Below, piece by piece: positions 49,292 to 58,802 of a stretch of 64,000 nucleotides of DNA (position 1 is the first letter of the stretch; each line of letters opens with the position of its first letter). The translations under genes were made by a program, and so were the position numbers. This DNA comes from Sphingobium sp. OAS761 (GTDB lineage Bacteria; Pseudomonadota; Alphaproteobacteria; Sphingomonadales; Sphingomonadaceae): the NCBI RefSeq assembly GCF_024168485.1, contig NZ_JALJVY010000010.1, forward strand, positions 62,001 through 126,000. The letters are read 5' to 3'. The notes beneath the pieces were generated by a model. The model was not told the DNA's origin. It saw only the letters and a list, made by a program, of their open reading frames with translations, and did no database searches.

Positions 49292-50116
49292 TTATGCGGC
49301 TTCTCGCCCCTTATTGCCCGGCTTGGTCGCGACCGCCAGATGCGCCGTCCCCGGCATGCGGATGAGATCGCCATCGCGCCAAGGACCCAGCATGGTTTGC
49401 GCCTGCGCGATGACGGCGCGGCGCTCGCCTTCGCTCAGCCCGGCGATCAAAGGGTTTGACCCGATCATCGCGCTGTCATGGGTCAATATGCCCGCTGGCA
49501 GCACGATGTCATGGGTCCGGCTGTGCAGCGTGACGTGCGCCAGCCCTGCTGCTTCGCACGCGGCAATAATGCAATCGCCCTCATGCAGCGCCATCATGCC
49601 AGGCATATCCATGTCGATCGCAATGTCTGGCCATAGGGCCAGCCGCGCCTGCGCCAATAGCTGGTTCGGACCAAATCCATAGGGATTAGCCGCTACCCCA
49701 AGGACGGCGAGGCCGCCGGGGCGCAGCACGCGCGCCATTTCGGCAAGGCCCGCTCGCCAATCGGGAAAAAGCGGCACACCGAATACCGAGCAGACGCGGT
49801 CAAACGAGTCTGAGGGCAGATCGAGCGCCTGACCGTTCATCTGCCGCGCCGTAATGGCAAGTCCATCAGACCGGCCAGCGAGCCGATCAATCATCGTCGC
49901 GGAAAAATCGATGGCGGTCACCTGCGCGCCTTCTGCTGCTGCGGCGAGCGCCAGCGCGCCGGGCCCCGTCGCGATATCAAGCAGGGACATGCCCGTTTCG
50001 ATCTCGGCCAGCGCCACGGCATCGCGGCAAAATTGTGCGGTGAACGGTTCCGCGCCCACGATGTAGGCATCCGCCGTCTCGTCCCAATAGGCAGCGGTTT
50101 GAATGGGTTGCGTCAC
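49292..50116 (-). CDS. Class I SAM-dependent methyltransferase (UbiE/ArsM-like)
   Basis: The 274-residue protein opens TQPIQTAAYWDETADAYIVG and has motif I LLDIATGPGALALAAAAEG, then VTAIDFSATMID and MARVLRPGGLAVLGVAANP. It is a small-molecule type methyltransferase of unknown substrate. The start is a GTG one nucleotide after the S46 peptidase stop, so it is coupled to it. It is placed between two peptidase genes in the zinc-controlled unit. Modification of a metal ligand is possible but not shown. Confidence 0.82.
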   Translation of the reverse strand: MTQPIQTAAYWDETADAYIVGAEPFTAQFCRDAVALAEIETGMSLLDIATGPGALALAAAAEGAQVTAIDFSATMIDRLAGRSDGLAITARQMNGQALDLPSDSFDRVCSVFGVPLFPDWRAGLAEMARVLRPGGLAVLGVAANPYGFGPNQLLAQARLALWPDIAIDMDMPGMMALHEGDCIIAACEAAGLAHVTLHSRTHDIVLPAGILTHDSAMIGSNPLIAGLSEGERRAVIAQAQTMLGPWRDGDLIRMPGTAHLAVATKPGNKGREAA

Positions 50117-50117
50117 C

Positions 50118-52172
50118 TCAGCGCGCCTTGAGTTCAGCGACCAGAGCGGGCGCGGGATAGAGTTTTTCCAGCGCCTCCTGCACCGCATCGGCCGACACGA
50201 CCACGGTGCGGTTCAACACCGGATCATATCCATAATTGCCGCCCAGCGAATGGATGTTGCCGTCAAAGGCCGCGCCGATCACCGCACCGCCGCGGTCGAT
50301 GACGGGACTGCCCGAATTCCCGCCGATAATGTCGTTGGTGGTCACGAAATCATAGGTCGTGGCGGGATCGATCGCCTTGCGGTTGGCGGCGAAGGCGGTC
50401 GGCAGGTCGAACGGTGCGTTCCCGGTCGCGCGGTCGAATGTACCGCCCATAGTCGTGGCATAGGGCACGGCCTTCCCCCGTTCGGTCCAGCCTTTCACCT
50501 GACCATAGCTGATCCGCAGAGTGAAGGTCGCGTCAGGGTAGAGCGCGTTGCCATAGGCCGCAAAGCGCGCCTCGGCGAGCTTGCCGCCGGCAGCCGTCAG
50601 CGGCCCCTGATAATTTTCGTCCACCTGGCGCTTGAGAGCGCGCTGGCGCGGTTCGAGCTTGAGGGCATATTGGATCAGCGGATCCTTTGACGCCTCAATC
50701 GCCTGCAACCCGCCTTCCCATAGCTGGCGACGATAGTCGGGATCGGCCAGGCGCGTCTTCGACACCAGCCGCTCGGCCAGTTGTTCGGGACTTTCCTTGC
50801 CCAGCAGCAACTGCGTGTCCGCATCGTCCACGCCCAGATATTCGCGCGCCTTGGACAGGCTCCAGGACAATTGCAGCTTTTCCAGCCAGGGATAGAGCGG
50901 GCGCTTGTCCAATATCTGCTTTTCCAGCAACGGCAGCGCGCTGTCGGTATAGCCTGGCAGGCGCTCTTCGTTGGGCTTGGCCTTTTCCTTTGCCGCCATG
51001 ACCAGAGCCTCGGCATAACCATAAAGATCGCTAGATGGCGTTATGAACCGATAGGGAAGATAGAGCGGGCGATAGGCCTGCACCGCCGCACTCACATCCG
51101 CCCATGGGTCGCCAATCGCCGCATTGCCGCCGCTGCGCTGGCGGAGGTCCGCTTCCGCCTTGGCAAGCCTTCCGGTAAAGTCGGGGTCATTGAGCGCCTT
51201 GGTCCGGCCAATATAGACTTTGAGCGAATTTTCGATGCCGTTCAGCATGTCGAGGCCTTCGCGCTGTCGTTCCGGGCTGGCTTCCATCGCGGCGATCAGC
51301 CGCCCGCGCAGTTCGGACAGGATAGCCACCGTGATCGGCAGGCGCACTTCGCGCTCAAAGGCGAACTGGCTTTGCGTCCACAGCCGCGCCGTCGATCCCG
51401 GATTGCCGACAACGAAGGTCAGCTCATCCTGCTTGGGCGCGCGCGGGCTCCATGTGAGATGATCGGACGGCACGACCGGCTTGCCGTTTTCATAGGCCCG
51501 CAGGAAACTGGCATCGAGCGAATAGCGGGGAAAGTTGAAATTGTCGGGGTCGCCGCCAAAAGTCGCTGCCCGATCCTCCGGCGCCCATACCAGCCGCACG
51601 TCGGAATATTTGCGATAGGTGTAGAGCTTATATTGCCCGCCGCCGAACAGGGTCACGACCTGGCACCGCATCGTCTTGCGATCCGGGCAGCCATCGGCTT
51701 CTATCTTGGCGATGGCCGCGTCGCGCGCGCGCGTCAGCGCTTCGCCCGTCATGCCCTCATAGGCTCCCTGCACAGTTCCGGTGACATCGGCGATGGCGGT
51801 TACGATTTCCGCCTGCTGGCCCGGACACGACTTTTCATCCTCGCGCCGCGCCGCGATGAAACCCTTGTCGAGCAGATCGGCCTCGGCGCTGCTGTTGTCG
51901 AATAAGCAACTGGCGACGCAATGGTGATTGGTGAGGATCAGTCCCGCGCCTGAAACGAAGCTTGCCGAGCAGCCACCCGTCAGGCGAACCGCCGATTTTC
52001 GAACATGGTCCAGCCAGGCCTGATCGGGCGCCCAGCCATAGCTGTCGCGCATGGCCTTGGTGGGAAAGGCGTCGAAGGTCCACATTCCCTCCTCCGCAGC
52101 GGCGGGAGCGGCGGCCATGGCCGCGAGCGCAATGATAGCGCAAGACCGCGCCAATATGTGAAGGGACGTCAT
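50118..52172 (-). CDS. Exported S46-family dipeptidyl-peptidase (DPP7/DPP11-like)
   Basis: The 684-residue protein has a signal peptide (1-26, AAA) and begins the mature part EEGMWTFDAFP, the S46 hallmark. The chymotrypsin-like triad includes H84 in TNHHCV and the serine in GGNSGSPV near residue 610. S46 enzymes release dipeptides from oligopeptides in the periplasm of bacteria such as Porphyromonas and Stenotrophomonas. It lies 74 nt behind the DUF1826 gene with no terminator or promoter evident, so it is likely read from the zinc-controlled promoter at 54085. Confidence 0.92.
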   Translation of the reverse strand: MTSLHILARSCAIIALAAMAAAPAAAEEGMWTFDAFPTKAMRDSYGWAPDQAWLDHVRKSAVRLTGGCSASFVSGAGLILTNHHCVASCLFDNSSAEADLLDKGFIAARREDEKSCPGQQAEIVTAIADVTGTVQGAYEGMTGEALTRARDAAIAKIEADGCPDRKTMRCQVVTLFGGGQYKLYTYRKYSDVRLVWAPEDRAATFGGDPDNFNFPRYSLDASFLRAYENGKPVVPSDHLTWSPRAPKQDELTFVVGNPGSTARLWTQSQFAFEREVRLPITVAILSELRGRLIAAMEASPERQREGLDMLNGIENSLKVYIGRTKALNDPDFTGRLAKAEADLRQRSGGNAAIGDPWADVSAAVQAYRPLYLPYRFITPSSDLYGYAEALVMAAKEKAKPNEERLPGYTDSALPLLEKQILDKRPLYPWLEKLQLSWSLSKAREYLGVDDADTQLLLGKESPEQLAERLVSKTRLADPDYRRQLWEGGLQAIEASKDPLIQYALKLEPRQRALKRQVDENYQGPLTAAGGKLAEARFAAYGNALYPDATFTLRISYGQVKGWTERGKAVPYATTMGGTFDRATGNAPFDLPTAFAANRKAIDPATTYDFVTTNDIIGGNSGSPVIDRGGAVIGAAFDGNIHSLGGNYGYDPVLNRTVVVSADAVQEALEKLYPAPALVAELKAR

Positions 52173-52246
52173 GCACCTGCCTCCGGTCTGAATCTGATCT
52201 TGGGATAGTTGTGCGTTGATGATCGAAGGTCGAGCAAAAAGTGCCG

Positions 52247-52843
52247 TCAGGCGTCGTCCTGTCGTTCGACCGGGCTCAGCGCGAAAAGCAGGCGGGTCTC
52301 ACCGGTTGCCGCGACAGGCGGCGACCGGTGGAGAATGCGCGGTGCCTCGGTCCATTTCCAGCCCTTGAACAGCCCGACCTCACCCGGTTGCAGCGCCTGA
52401 ACAATGTCGTCATCGCCAGTATGAACCCATTGGGTGCCCGGGCCCACCAGAGGCATCAACAGACGCGCGGAAACATTGTCGGCATGAAATTTGCGGCATG
52501 CATCGGTTTCGACGACCTCCAGCCGCAATTTCATCTGGGAGCAATCCATGATGGCGGCGAAACGCGCGCACAGCGGCACCAGCTCGTTTGCCAGCGCTTG
52601 CGTCAAGCCCGCATAGCCCGCTGCCTCAAGATAAGCAGGGAGGTCCGCTGCCACTGTCTCGCGCGACACTGGCTCATCGATATCGTCAATCTGTTCCCAA
52701 TCAAGCAAGGCGAGCGGCGCCAGGCTGTCGGACAGCGATCGCCGCCAAAGCGCCAGATGCACGTCCGGCTCCCATATCCGTGCCAGGATATTGGCGTTGT
52801 CGTCCTCTACCATCGCATCGCTGCGCGCTGCCAAAATGGTCAT
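52247..52843 (-). CDS. DUF1826 protein, zinc-regulon associated
   Basis: The 198-residue soluble protein matches DUF1826, a family known to sit beside COG0523 GTPases in alphaproteobacterial zinc regulons. Conserved-looking segments are [25 protein letters not shown] and a late [10 protein letters not shown]...LHRSPPV stretch. The HAD and the later LHR motif recall the iron-binding cupin-like fold of 2-oxoglutarate enzymes, which I offer only as a resemblance. Start and GTPase stop overlap by 4 nt (ATGA), showing tight coupling. Confidence 0.82.
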   Translation of the reverse strand: MTILAARSDAMVEDDNANILARIWEPDVHLALWRRSLSDSLAPLALLDWEQIDDIDEPVSRETVAADLPAYLEAAGYAGLTQALANELVPLCARFAAIMDCSQMKLRLEVVETDACRKFHADNVSARLLMPLVGPGTQWVHTGDDDIVQALQPGEVGLFKGWKWTEAPRILHRSPPVAATGETRLLFALSPVERQDDA

Positions 52844-54063
52844 TCCGCTGCCTCCATCTGCGGCTCCCAGCTTGGGAAAGGATCGCGCAGGCCCGTCCAC
52901 ATGTCCGGCGTGAAGCGTGTGACCGGGAGCAGACAGGCGCCGAGCCGGGCGCGGATGCGCGTTTCGTCCATGCCGATGCCGATGAACACCAGCTCCTGCC
53001 GCCGGTCGCCCCAGGTCCCGTCCCAATGCTCCGAAACGAAGCGCTCGAAGCGATCATCGTCGGGCCAGTGGTTCTTGGGTATTGAGGCCCACCAGCGCCC
53101 CATGCGCGCCGTCATCGTCTGCGCCCCGGCGACCGCCAGTTCGCCGACCCAGTCAGGCCGCGTCGCGATCCAGAAATGCCCCTTGGCGCGCACCACATTG
53201 TCGAGCCCGCCATCGGTCAGGAAGGCATGGAGCTTCGCCGGATCGAAGGGCTGGCGGGCGCGATAGACGAAGCTCTCGATCCCATATTCCTCGGTTTCGG
53301 GCTGATGGCTGGCATAGCCGTAAAGCTCCTTGGCCCAGAGCGGATGCTGCGCGGCCTTTTCTTCGTCGAACAGGCCGGTGTCGAGCATGGCGTCAAGCGG
53401 CACCTTGCCCTGATCGCAGGTCACGATCCGCGCGTCGGCATTGAGCGAGGCGACGAGCTTCTTGACGATGGCAAGCTGCTCCGGCGACACGGCGCTCGCC
53501 TTGTTGATGACGACCACGTCGGCAAACTCGATCTGCTCGACCAGCAAGCCGACCAGGCTGCGGGTATCGTCCTCGCCCAGGCTCTCGCCACGGTCGGCGA
53601 GAAAATCCTGGCTCGAATAGTCAGCGAGCAGGTTGAGCGCATCGACCACCGTGACCATCGTGTCGAGCCGCGCGACATCGCCCAGGCAATTGCCATCCTC
53701 GTCCCGGAAGGAAAAGGTCGTCGCCACCGGCAGCGGCTCGGAAATGCCTGTGCTCTCAATCACCAGCGCATCGAACCGGCCCGCCTCGGCGAGCGCACGC
53801 ACTTCCTTCAGAAGGTCATCGCGCAATGTGCAGCAGATGCAGCCATTGGTCATCTCGACCAAGGTCTCCTCGCTACGCGCCAGCGCCGCGTCACCACCGC
53901 GCACGAGATCGGCGTCGATATTGACCTCCGACATGTCATTGACGATCACGGCCACGCGCCGCCCCTCGCGATTGGCGAGAATATGATTGAGCGTCGTTGT
54001 CTTGCCCGCGCCCAGAAAGCCGGACAGCACGGTGACCGGGAGCCGATTGTCAGCGGAAGCCAT
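52840..54063 (-). CDS. COG0523 G3E GTPase, zinc metallochaperone (ZigA/YciC type)
   Basis: The 407-residue protein has the P-loop GFLGAGKTT (residues 15-23), the metal-binding CxCC motif at C75-C77-C78 (NGCICC), ESTGISEP and the guanine-specificity NKAS. A CobW C-terminal domain ends [11 protein letters not shown]0523 proteins of this kind move zinc to client enzymes under zinc starvation. Its promoter carries the zinc operator at 54085 and is shared with the divergent merC-like gene. Codons overlap the DUF1826 gene. CobW-type cobalt insertion is unlikely because no B12 genes are near. Confidence 0.92.
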   Translation of the reverse strand: MASADNRLPVTVLSGFLGAGKTTTLNHILANREGRRVAVIVNDMSEVNIDADLVRGGDAALARSEETLVEMTNGCICCTLRDDLLKEVRALAEAGRFDALVIESTGISEPLPVATTFSFRDEDGNCLGDVARLDTMVTVVDALNLLADYSSQDFLADRGESLGEDDTRSLVGLLVEQIEFADVVVINKASAVSPEQLAIVKKLVASLNADARIVTCDQGKVPLDAMLDTGLFDEEKAAQHPLWAKELYGYASHQPETEEYGIESFVYRARQPFDPAKLHAFLTDGGLDNVVRAKGHFWIATRPDWVGELAVAGAQTMTARMGRWWASIPKNHWPDDDRFERFVSEHWDGTWGDRRQELVFIGIGMDETRIRARLGACLLPVTRFTPDMWTGLRDPFPSWEPQMEAAE

Positions 54064-54084
54064 ATTCTACCCTTGACCTTTATG

Positions 54085-54102
54085 TTACGGTATATCATAT
54101 CC
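54085..54102 (-). promoter_or_regulatory. Zinc-type operator S3 between the COG0523 and merC-like genes
   Basis: On the minus strand it reads GGATATGATATACCGTAA. The core ATATCATATC (plus strand) is identical to that of operator S4 at 55985. It lies in the 85-bp divergent promoter. A possible -35 for the merC-like gene is TTGACC at 54073-54078, so the operator covers the -10 region. Confidence 0.65.
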
Positions 54103-54148
54103 GATAAAGATATACGCGACGCCTGTCCAGCGTCGATCGGAGAATGTC

Positions 54149-54544
54149 ATGAAGGCCTTATCCTCCAGGCAGCAGCTTTTTGACGGGCTGGCGATCGGCG
54201 CATCCTTTATCTGTCTTATCCATTGTCTGGCCCTGCCGCTGCTGATCATGCTGTTACCCGCCTTGGCGGCCTATATGGTCGTACCGGATTCCTTCCATGT
54301 CTGGGCGCTGGTTTTCGCTGCCCCGGTCAGCCTGCTGGCGCTGTCCGCCGGGTATCGACGTCATCGGGGTGCCAATCCCCTGCTCATCGCCCTGCCCGGG
54401 CTTGCTCTGATGGCAATCGGCGCACTCGCAGCACCATCGCAATGGATGGAAACGGCGCTCACGGTCCCTGGCGTGCTATTGCTGGCGATCGGTCATGCGC
54501 TGAACTGGCATAAGTTGCGCCTTGCAGGCCAAATCCGGAGCTGA
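54149..54544 (+). CDS. MerC-family small membrane protein
   Basis: The 131-residue protein has four hydrophobic segments and the MerC metal-site signature FICLIHCLALP with C22 and C26. Classical MerC carries mercury inward. Members outside mer operons, next to COG0523 and Zur genes, are thought to handle zinc. It is divergent from the COG0523 gene and shares its operator. CGGAGAA lies before the ATG. No mer genes are present. Confidence 0.87.
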   Translation: MKALSSRQQLFDGLAIGASFICLIHCLALPLLIMLLPALAAYMVVPDSFHVWALVFAAPVSLLALSAGYRRHRGANPLLIALPGLALMAIGALAAPSQWMETALTVPGVLLLAIGHALNWHKLRLAGQIRS

Positions 54545-54616
54545 GGTGCCTGAACAGCGTTCTCACCGGGGTTTCAGTCAGGCGCACCCCTGATCACAAT
54601 ATTTTCAGTGAATCGA

Positions 54617-55342
54617 TCAGCCTGTCTCGGCCGCGATGACATAGTCGAACCCATGGCGCAGCCCGCCTTCGCGCGCGATGAAGGCCAAAGCACCCTGTCG
54701 CAAGGCTTCGCCGCGCGCGTGGAGCGCTGCGGCCAGCGCCCGATCCTCAAGCCTGGAAAGCCGCGACGCACACATGTCGATCTGGCTGTTCACAAATCGC
54801 TGTTGATAACGGATGGGGAAACGATGCGCGCTGACGACGCGAAACCCTGATGCCGTCATCTGTTCCAGCACCCATTCCATCGGAAATTCGCGGTAGGGTC
54901 GCTCGCCCGCGTGCAGCAGCACGGCGTCGCGCCATCGTCCGATGTCACACAGGATCTGGCCATCCGCCGTCTCCACTCTCTCAGCAACATAGGGTTCAAG
55001 ACCGACCAGATAGAGCCGTCCGCGCGTCAATGTCCGTAGCCGGGCGAACAACCGTTCCTGAAAATAGGGCGCGAAGCCCTCAACCGCCCCGATCAGATAG
55101 TCGGCCAGAATGGTATCGAAACTCTCGCCTGCCAGCAGCGTCGGGTCGGCCCAATTACCAACGATGATCCTGTCCTGGGCTCGGCGAACGCGATCAGATG
55201 CGTCACGCTCCTGGACGGCGTCACCAGTCGCGCCGGTGACGGCGACCCAGCGCTCGGTCGCGAGCCCCGACACCCAGCGGATCGAATTGGTGCCCGTCCC
55301 CGCGTCGAGGAAAGCGCCCCAGGGCCGATCGCCCTGGAGCAC
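54617..55342 (-). CDS. SAM-dependent methyltransferase (spermidine-synthase-like), probably 5'-truncated
   Basis: The 241-residue frame has motif I GAFLDAGTGTNS, then IIVGNWADPTLLAGESFDTILADYLIGAVEGF and a long C-terminal helical part. Its first possible start is a GTG at 55340-55342 without a ribosome-binding site. The protein homology clearly begins earlier (SALFRHIEVLQGDRPWG), but that upstream part has no start codon and merges with the end of the receptor fragment. I therefore think a deletion joined the two genes and removed the true start. Translation may still occur at a low level. Confidence 0.6.
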   Translation of the reverse strand: MLQGDRPWGAFLDAGTGTNSIRWVSGLATERWVAVTGATGDAVQERDASDRVRRAQDRIIVGNWADPTLLAGESFDTILADYLIGAVEGFAPYFQERLFARLRTLTRGRLYLVGLEPYVAERVETADGQILCDIGRWRDAVLLHAGERPYREFPMEWVLEQMTASGFRVVSAHRFPIRYQQRFVNSQIDMCASRLSRLEDRALAAALHARGEALRQGALAFIAREGGLRHGFDYVIAAETG

Positions 55343-55385
55343 CTCGATATGGCGGAACAGCGCGGACGGTCGCCGCGCTGTTCCA

Positions 55386-55965
55386 TCCGTCCTGCCACCA
55401 GGCTGCGCTCGTCGTCGCCTGTACCCAGCCGCCCTTCCGCTGCGCCGGTGATCCCCCCTTCCGGAACGAAGATCGGCACCTTTTCGTCCAGCAGGTTGAC
55501 CGCGCCGTCGATTGCGCCGCTGCCATAGAGCAGGGTCGCCGGACCGCGCAGCACTTCGATTCCGCGCAGCAGCAGTGGTTCGCCTGTGACATTATGGTCA
55601 GGCGAGATGACCGAGGCATCCTGCACATTGGCGCTGTCGCTCAGCACCTACACGCGGGGCGAGGATTGGCCGCGAATGATCGGACGGCCGGCGCCGCCGC
55701 CGAAATTTTCGAAATTGATCCCCGGCTGACCGGCCAGCGTCTCGCCCAATGTCGCGGCGCGGCGGTGGATCAACTCTTCCCCCGTGAGGGTCACGACCGG
55801 CGTAGCGGTCTCATCCGCCTTCTGACCCAAGGGAGCAGCGGTGACGACGATGTCACGCTGACCATGCCCGCCCACTTGGGCAATGGCGATGCCGGGGGTG
55901 ATCGCAATGATCGATACGGCGCACAGATGGTGAAGGTGATTTCTCACGGCATGTCCCCTGATCAT
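55386..55965 (-). pseudogene. Broken ZnuD-like TonB-dependent receptor (N-terminal part only)
   Basis: From MIRGHAVRN the frame reads a signal peptide (cleavage near AIAQ), a TonB-box region QRDIVVTAAPLGQ and a plug (GRPIIRGQSSPRV). An in-frame TAG at 55648-55650 interrupts it, and the plug then continues in the same frame with SDSANVQDASVISPDHNV and EVLRGPATLLYGSGAIDGAVN. Homology ends near residue 190 where the methyltransferase sequence takes over in another frame. About 450 residues of barrel are lost. The promoter still has the zinc operator. The right limit is the likely start; the left limit is approximate. Confidence 0.8.
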
Positions 55966-55984
55966 GTTCTGGGATGCCGACCTG

Positions 55985-56006
55985 ATACGTAATATCATAT
56001 CATTAC
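55985..56006 (-). promoter_or_regulatory. Zinc-type operator S4 upstream of the broken receptor
   Basis: GTAATATCATATCATTAC (55989-56006) has perfect GTAAT/ATTAC arms. Read on the minus strand from 56002 it is TGATATGATATTACGTAT, matching the other operators. It lies 20 nt upstream of the receptor ATG. Confidence 0.65.
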
Positions 56007-56371
56007 ACAAGCCTGGAACTGAAGAATGTCGTCCGCAATAATACAACATTTCCATATAGTTACATAATGTTTCTGCGGCAGCCACGCATGGCGGCGAGGC
56101 CCTGACCGCCCGACCAACTTTGACACGTCGTTACCAACAAGCGGTCGATTTCACCGAAATTTCCCATGAAACAGCGCCACCGGATAAAGGAAAGGCGACC
56201 ACGGCTCGTGCCTGAGCGAGAACGGAATTATTGCGAACATCAAACTTACTGGCGTGGCCGGTGACCAGGCAGGCCGGAGCATAACAGGAAACCATCACGC
56301 CTGCGGGGCGTGAGCACGGCAAGCAGGCTATGGTTGAGGAGTAACGCGGCTAGCACACACTCGGCAATATT

Positions 56372-56406
56372 TTGACATGAACTGTTTATGATATATTGTA
56401 TCGCGC
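56372..56406 (+). promoter_or_regulatory. Promoter and zinc-type operator S2 of the ZnuD-like receptor
   Basis: TTGACA (56372-56377) is a perfect -35. The operator TGATATATTGTATCGCGC (56389-56406), with GATA/TATC arms, covers the -10 region. The position predicts direct repression. The receptor start is 93 nt downstream. Confidence 0.65.
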
Positions 56407-56498
56407 GATAAAGGCGCATAAGAGAGCGGCGACAGGGGAAAGCGCCAAGAGCGCATTCAGGAGAGGATCCGAGGGTCGGATCACAAAAAGGGTACCCC

Positions 56499-58622
56499 AT
56501 GCGCATCAGTTTGCTTCTATCGACCTGTTCAGCCATCGCGGTCTTGACGCTCAGCCATCCCGCTCTGGCGGAAGATGAGGGGGCTGAGAAAGCCGCACCG
56601 CACGAACAGACGCCTTCCAATATCATCGTCACTGCGCCGTTCCAGCGTGATCGTTCTGACATCCTTTCGGGCGCGTCGGTGCTTCAGGGCAGCGACCTTA
56701 CCCAGGCGATACGCCCGTCGATCGGCGAAACCCTCCAGCATACCCCCGGCGTGTCCGCGACCTCCTTTGGCCCCAGTGCGTCCCGCCCGGTCTTGCGCGG
56801 ACTTCAGGGGGAGCGCGTGCGCGTCCTTGTCGATGGCATAGGTTCCATCGACGTGTCCAACACCAGCGTCGATCACGCGCCCGTGGTCAATCCATTGCTC
56901 GCCGAACGTATCGAGGTGCTGCGTGGTCCCCAGTCGCTGCTCTTCGGTGCGTCGGCGATCGGTGGCGTGGTCAATGTCATCGACAAGCGTATCCCCCGCA
57001 GCGTGCCCGACGAGCCCGTCCATGTCGACGCGATTGCCACCTATGGCAGCGCAGCCGACGAGCGCAGCGGCGCCGGTTCGGTCGATGTGCCGCTGGGTGA
57101 CAAGTTCGTCGTCCACGCCGACGGCAGCTATCTGCAATCGGACAATATGCGCATCGGTGGCTACGCCCTGTCGCCCAGCGCCCGCGCGGAAGCACTGGCA
57201 TCCAGCCAGCTTCCCGCGGAAGATCCGGAAGAAGGCGAGGAAGCCATCGACTTTGCCGGCAATGCGGCGATCCGGGGCAAGCTGCCCAACAGCCAGTCCA
57301 AGACCTGGACCGCTGGCGTTGGTGCGGCCCTGATTACCGAGACCGGCAATCTGGGCGTATCCTACAGCCATTATGACAGCCTCTATGGCGTGCCTGTGCG
57401 CTATGCGACCCGCCCCGGTCAGGAGCAGGAGGCCCCTCGCCTCGATCTCGCGCAGGATCGACTGGATCTGCGCGCCGAAGTGGAGACCGGCAGCGGCTTC
57501 CTCAAGGCCATTCGCGCGCGCGCCAGCTATGCGGACTATAGGCATTTCGAACTGGAAGAGAGCGGAGAAGTCGGCACCGCCTTCTACAACAAGGGTATGG
57601 AAGGCCGCATCGAACTGGTGCAGGCCGATCATGGCCCCTGGCAGGGCGCAAGTGGCGTCCAATATTATTCGCGGAACTTCAATGTGGTCGGTGAAGAAGC
57701 CTTCCTGCCGAAAAATGATACGCAGCAGTTCGGCGCCTTCACACTTCAGACGCTCGACTATGGCGCGGTCAAGCTGGAAGCGGGCGGGCGCTATGAGCAT
57801 AGCGAATTGCAGGCATTGCCGCTTGAGGAACAGGATCAGTTCTTTTCCGGCAAGCGGACCTTCGACACCTTCTCCTTCTCGGGCGGCGCGTCCTATGGCT
57901 TCATCCCCGAGTGGCGCCTGGGCGTCAATCTCTCCCGTTCCGAACGCGCGCCTTCAGCAGAAGAGCTGTTCGCCAACGGTCCGCATGCCGGGACGCAGGC
58001 GTTCGAGGTCGGCAATCCCAATTTCAAGACCGAACGCGCATGGGGTCTGGAAGCCGTCCTGCGCGGGAAGGGCGACAATTACAGTTTCGAGGCCTCGGCC
58101 TATCATAACTGGTTTTCCAACTTCATCTATGAAGGGCTGACCGGCGAAGAAGAGGATGGTCTGCCCGTCTATCAGTTCAGCCAGGCCAAGGCGCGCTATT
58201 ACGGGTTCGAGGCGCAAGGGTCAGTCACCCTCGCCACATTCGGCGAGATGAAGCTCGTCGCCGACGCGCTGGGCGACTATGTTCACGCGCAGATCGTCGG
58301 CGAAGGCCCCGCGCCGCGCATTCCGCCGCTTCGCCTGCTGGGCGGTCTTGGCGTCACCAGTTCCAAGGTGGATGTGCGCGGTGAGGTCGAATGGACCGAC
58401 GACCAGAAGCGGGTGTCCGACTTCGAGACGGAGACGAAGGGCTTCACCCTCGTCAATGCAGAGGTCAACTACCGTCCCTGGGGTACCGAGCGTCCTCTCA
58501 GCTTCGCGCTGTCGGCGAACAACATATTCGACGTCGTTGCCCGCCGCCATGCTTCTTTCCTGAAGGACTTTGCGCCATTGTCGGGACGTGACATCCGCGT
58601 GACCGCCCGCGTCAGCTTTTGA
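56499..58622 (+). CDS. ZnuD-like zinc TonB-dependent receptor
   Basis: The 707-residue protein has a signal peptide (1-24, ALA), TonB box-like SNIIVTAPF, and a plug with SRPVLRGLQGERVRVLVDG, IDVSNTSVDHAPVV and IEVLRGPQSLLFGASAIGG. The GxSRPVxRG and DVSxxSPDHA-type motifs are hallmarks of the ZnuD family, which imports zinc or heme in Neisseria and zinc in other proteobacteria. An acidic loop (DPEEGEEAIDF) may catch metal. The barrel ends VTARVSF with the terminal phenylalanine. It has its own zinc operator. Confidence 0.9.
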   Translation: MRISLLLSTCSAIAVLTLSHPALAEDEGAEKAAPHEQTPSNIIVTAPFQRDRSDILSGASVLQGSDLTQAIRPSIGETLQHTPGVSATSFGPSASRPVLRGLQGERVRVLVDGIGSIDVSNTSVDHAPVVNPLLAERIEVLRGPQSLLFGASAIGGVVNVIDKRIPRSVPDEPVHVDAIATYGSAADERSGAGSVDVPLGDKFVVHADGSYLQSDNMRIGGYALSPSARAEALASSQLPAEDPEEGEEAIDFAGNAAIRGKLPNSQSKTWTAGVGAALITETGNLGVSYSHYDSLYGVPVRYATRPGQEQEAPRLDLAQDRLDLRAEVETGSGFLKAIRARASYADYRHFELEESGEVGTAFYNKGMEGRIELVQADHGPWQGASGVQYYSRNFNVVGEEAFLPKNDTQQFGAFTLQTLDYGAVKLEAGGRYEHSELQALPLEEQDQFFSGKRTFDTFSFSGGASYGFIPEWRLGVNLSRSERAPSAEELFANGPHAGTQAFEVGNPNFKTERAWGLEAVLRGKGDNYSFEASAYHNWFSNFIYEGLTGEEEDGLPVYQFSQAKARYYGFEAQGSVTLATFGEMKLVADALGDYVHAQIVGEGPAPRIPPLRLLGGLGVTSSKVDVRGEVEWTDDQKRVSDFETETKGFTLVNAEVNYRPWGTERPLSFALSANNIFDVVARRHASFLKDFAPLSGRDIRVTARVSF

Positions 58623-58630
58623 CGCCTTAT

Positions 58631-58658
58631 GTCCCGCCGGGGGAAACTGCGGCGGGAC
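58631..58658 (+). terminator. Hairpin after the ZnuD-like receptor gene
   Basis: GTCCCGCCG (58631-58639) pairs with CGGCGGGAC (58650-58658). No T-run follows. It is 9 nt behind the stop and probably ends or protects the receptor mRNA. Confidence 0.5.
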
Positions 58659-58802
58659 GCAATGGCAGCGCCTGTGGCAGGCGTGACGCGGGCGGCAGTT
58701 GAAGAGGGGACCGCCGCGTCACGACCAGTCTCCACGGCACCTAAGAGATGAGAAGACAATTGAGCCGGGAACTCTTTCTTGCTTAAATTCATTATGAAGG
58801 AG

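Larger units (their letters stand above)
55966..56498. other. 533-bp divergent spacer with two zinc operators
   Basis: The ends carry operators S4 (55985-56002) and S2 (56389-56406). The middle 380 bp show no convincing gene on either strand: short frames exist but have no ribosome-binding sites or recognisable domains. It may be another remnant. Confidence 0.6.

Noticed and set aside
52840..54063. CobW, a cobalamin-biosynthesis cobalt chaperone
   Set aside because: No B12 synthesis genes are near, and DUF1826, merC-like and zur neighbours with the shared operator point to zinc.
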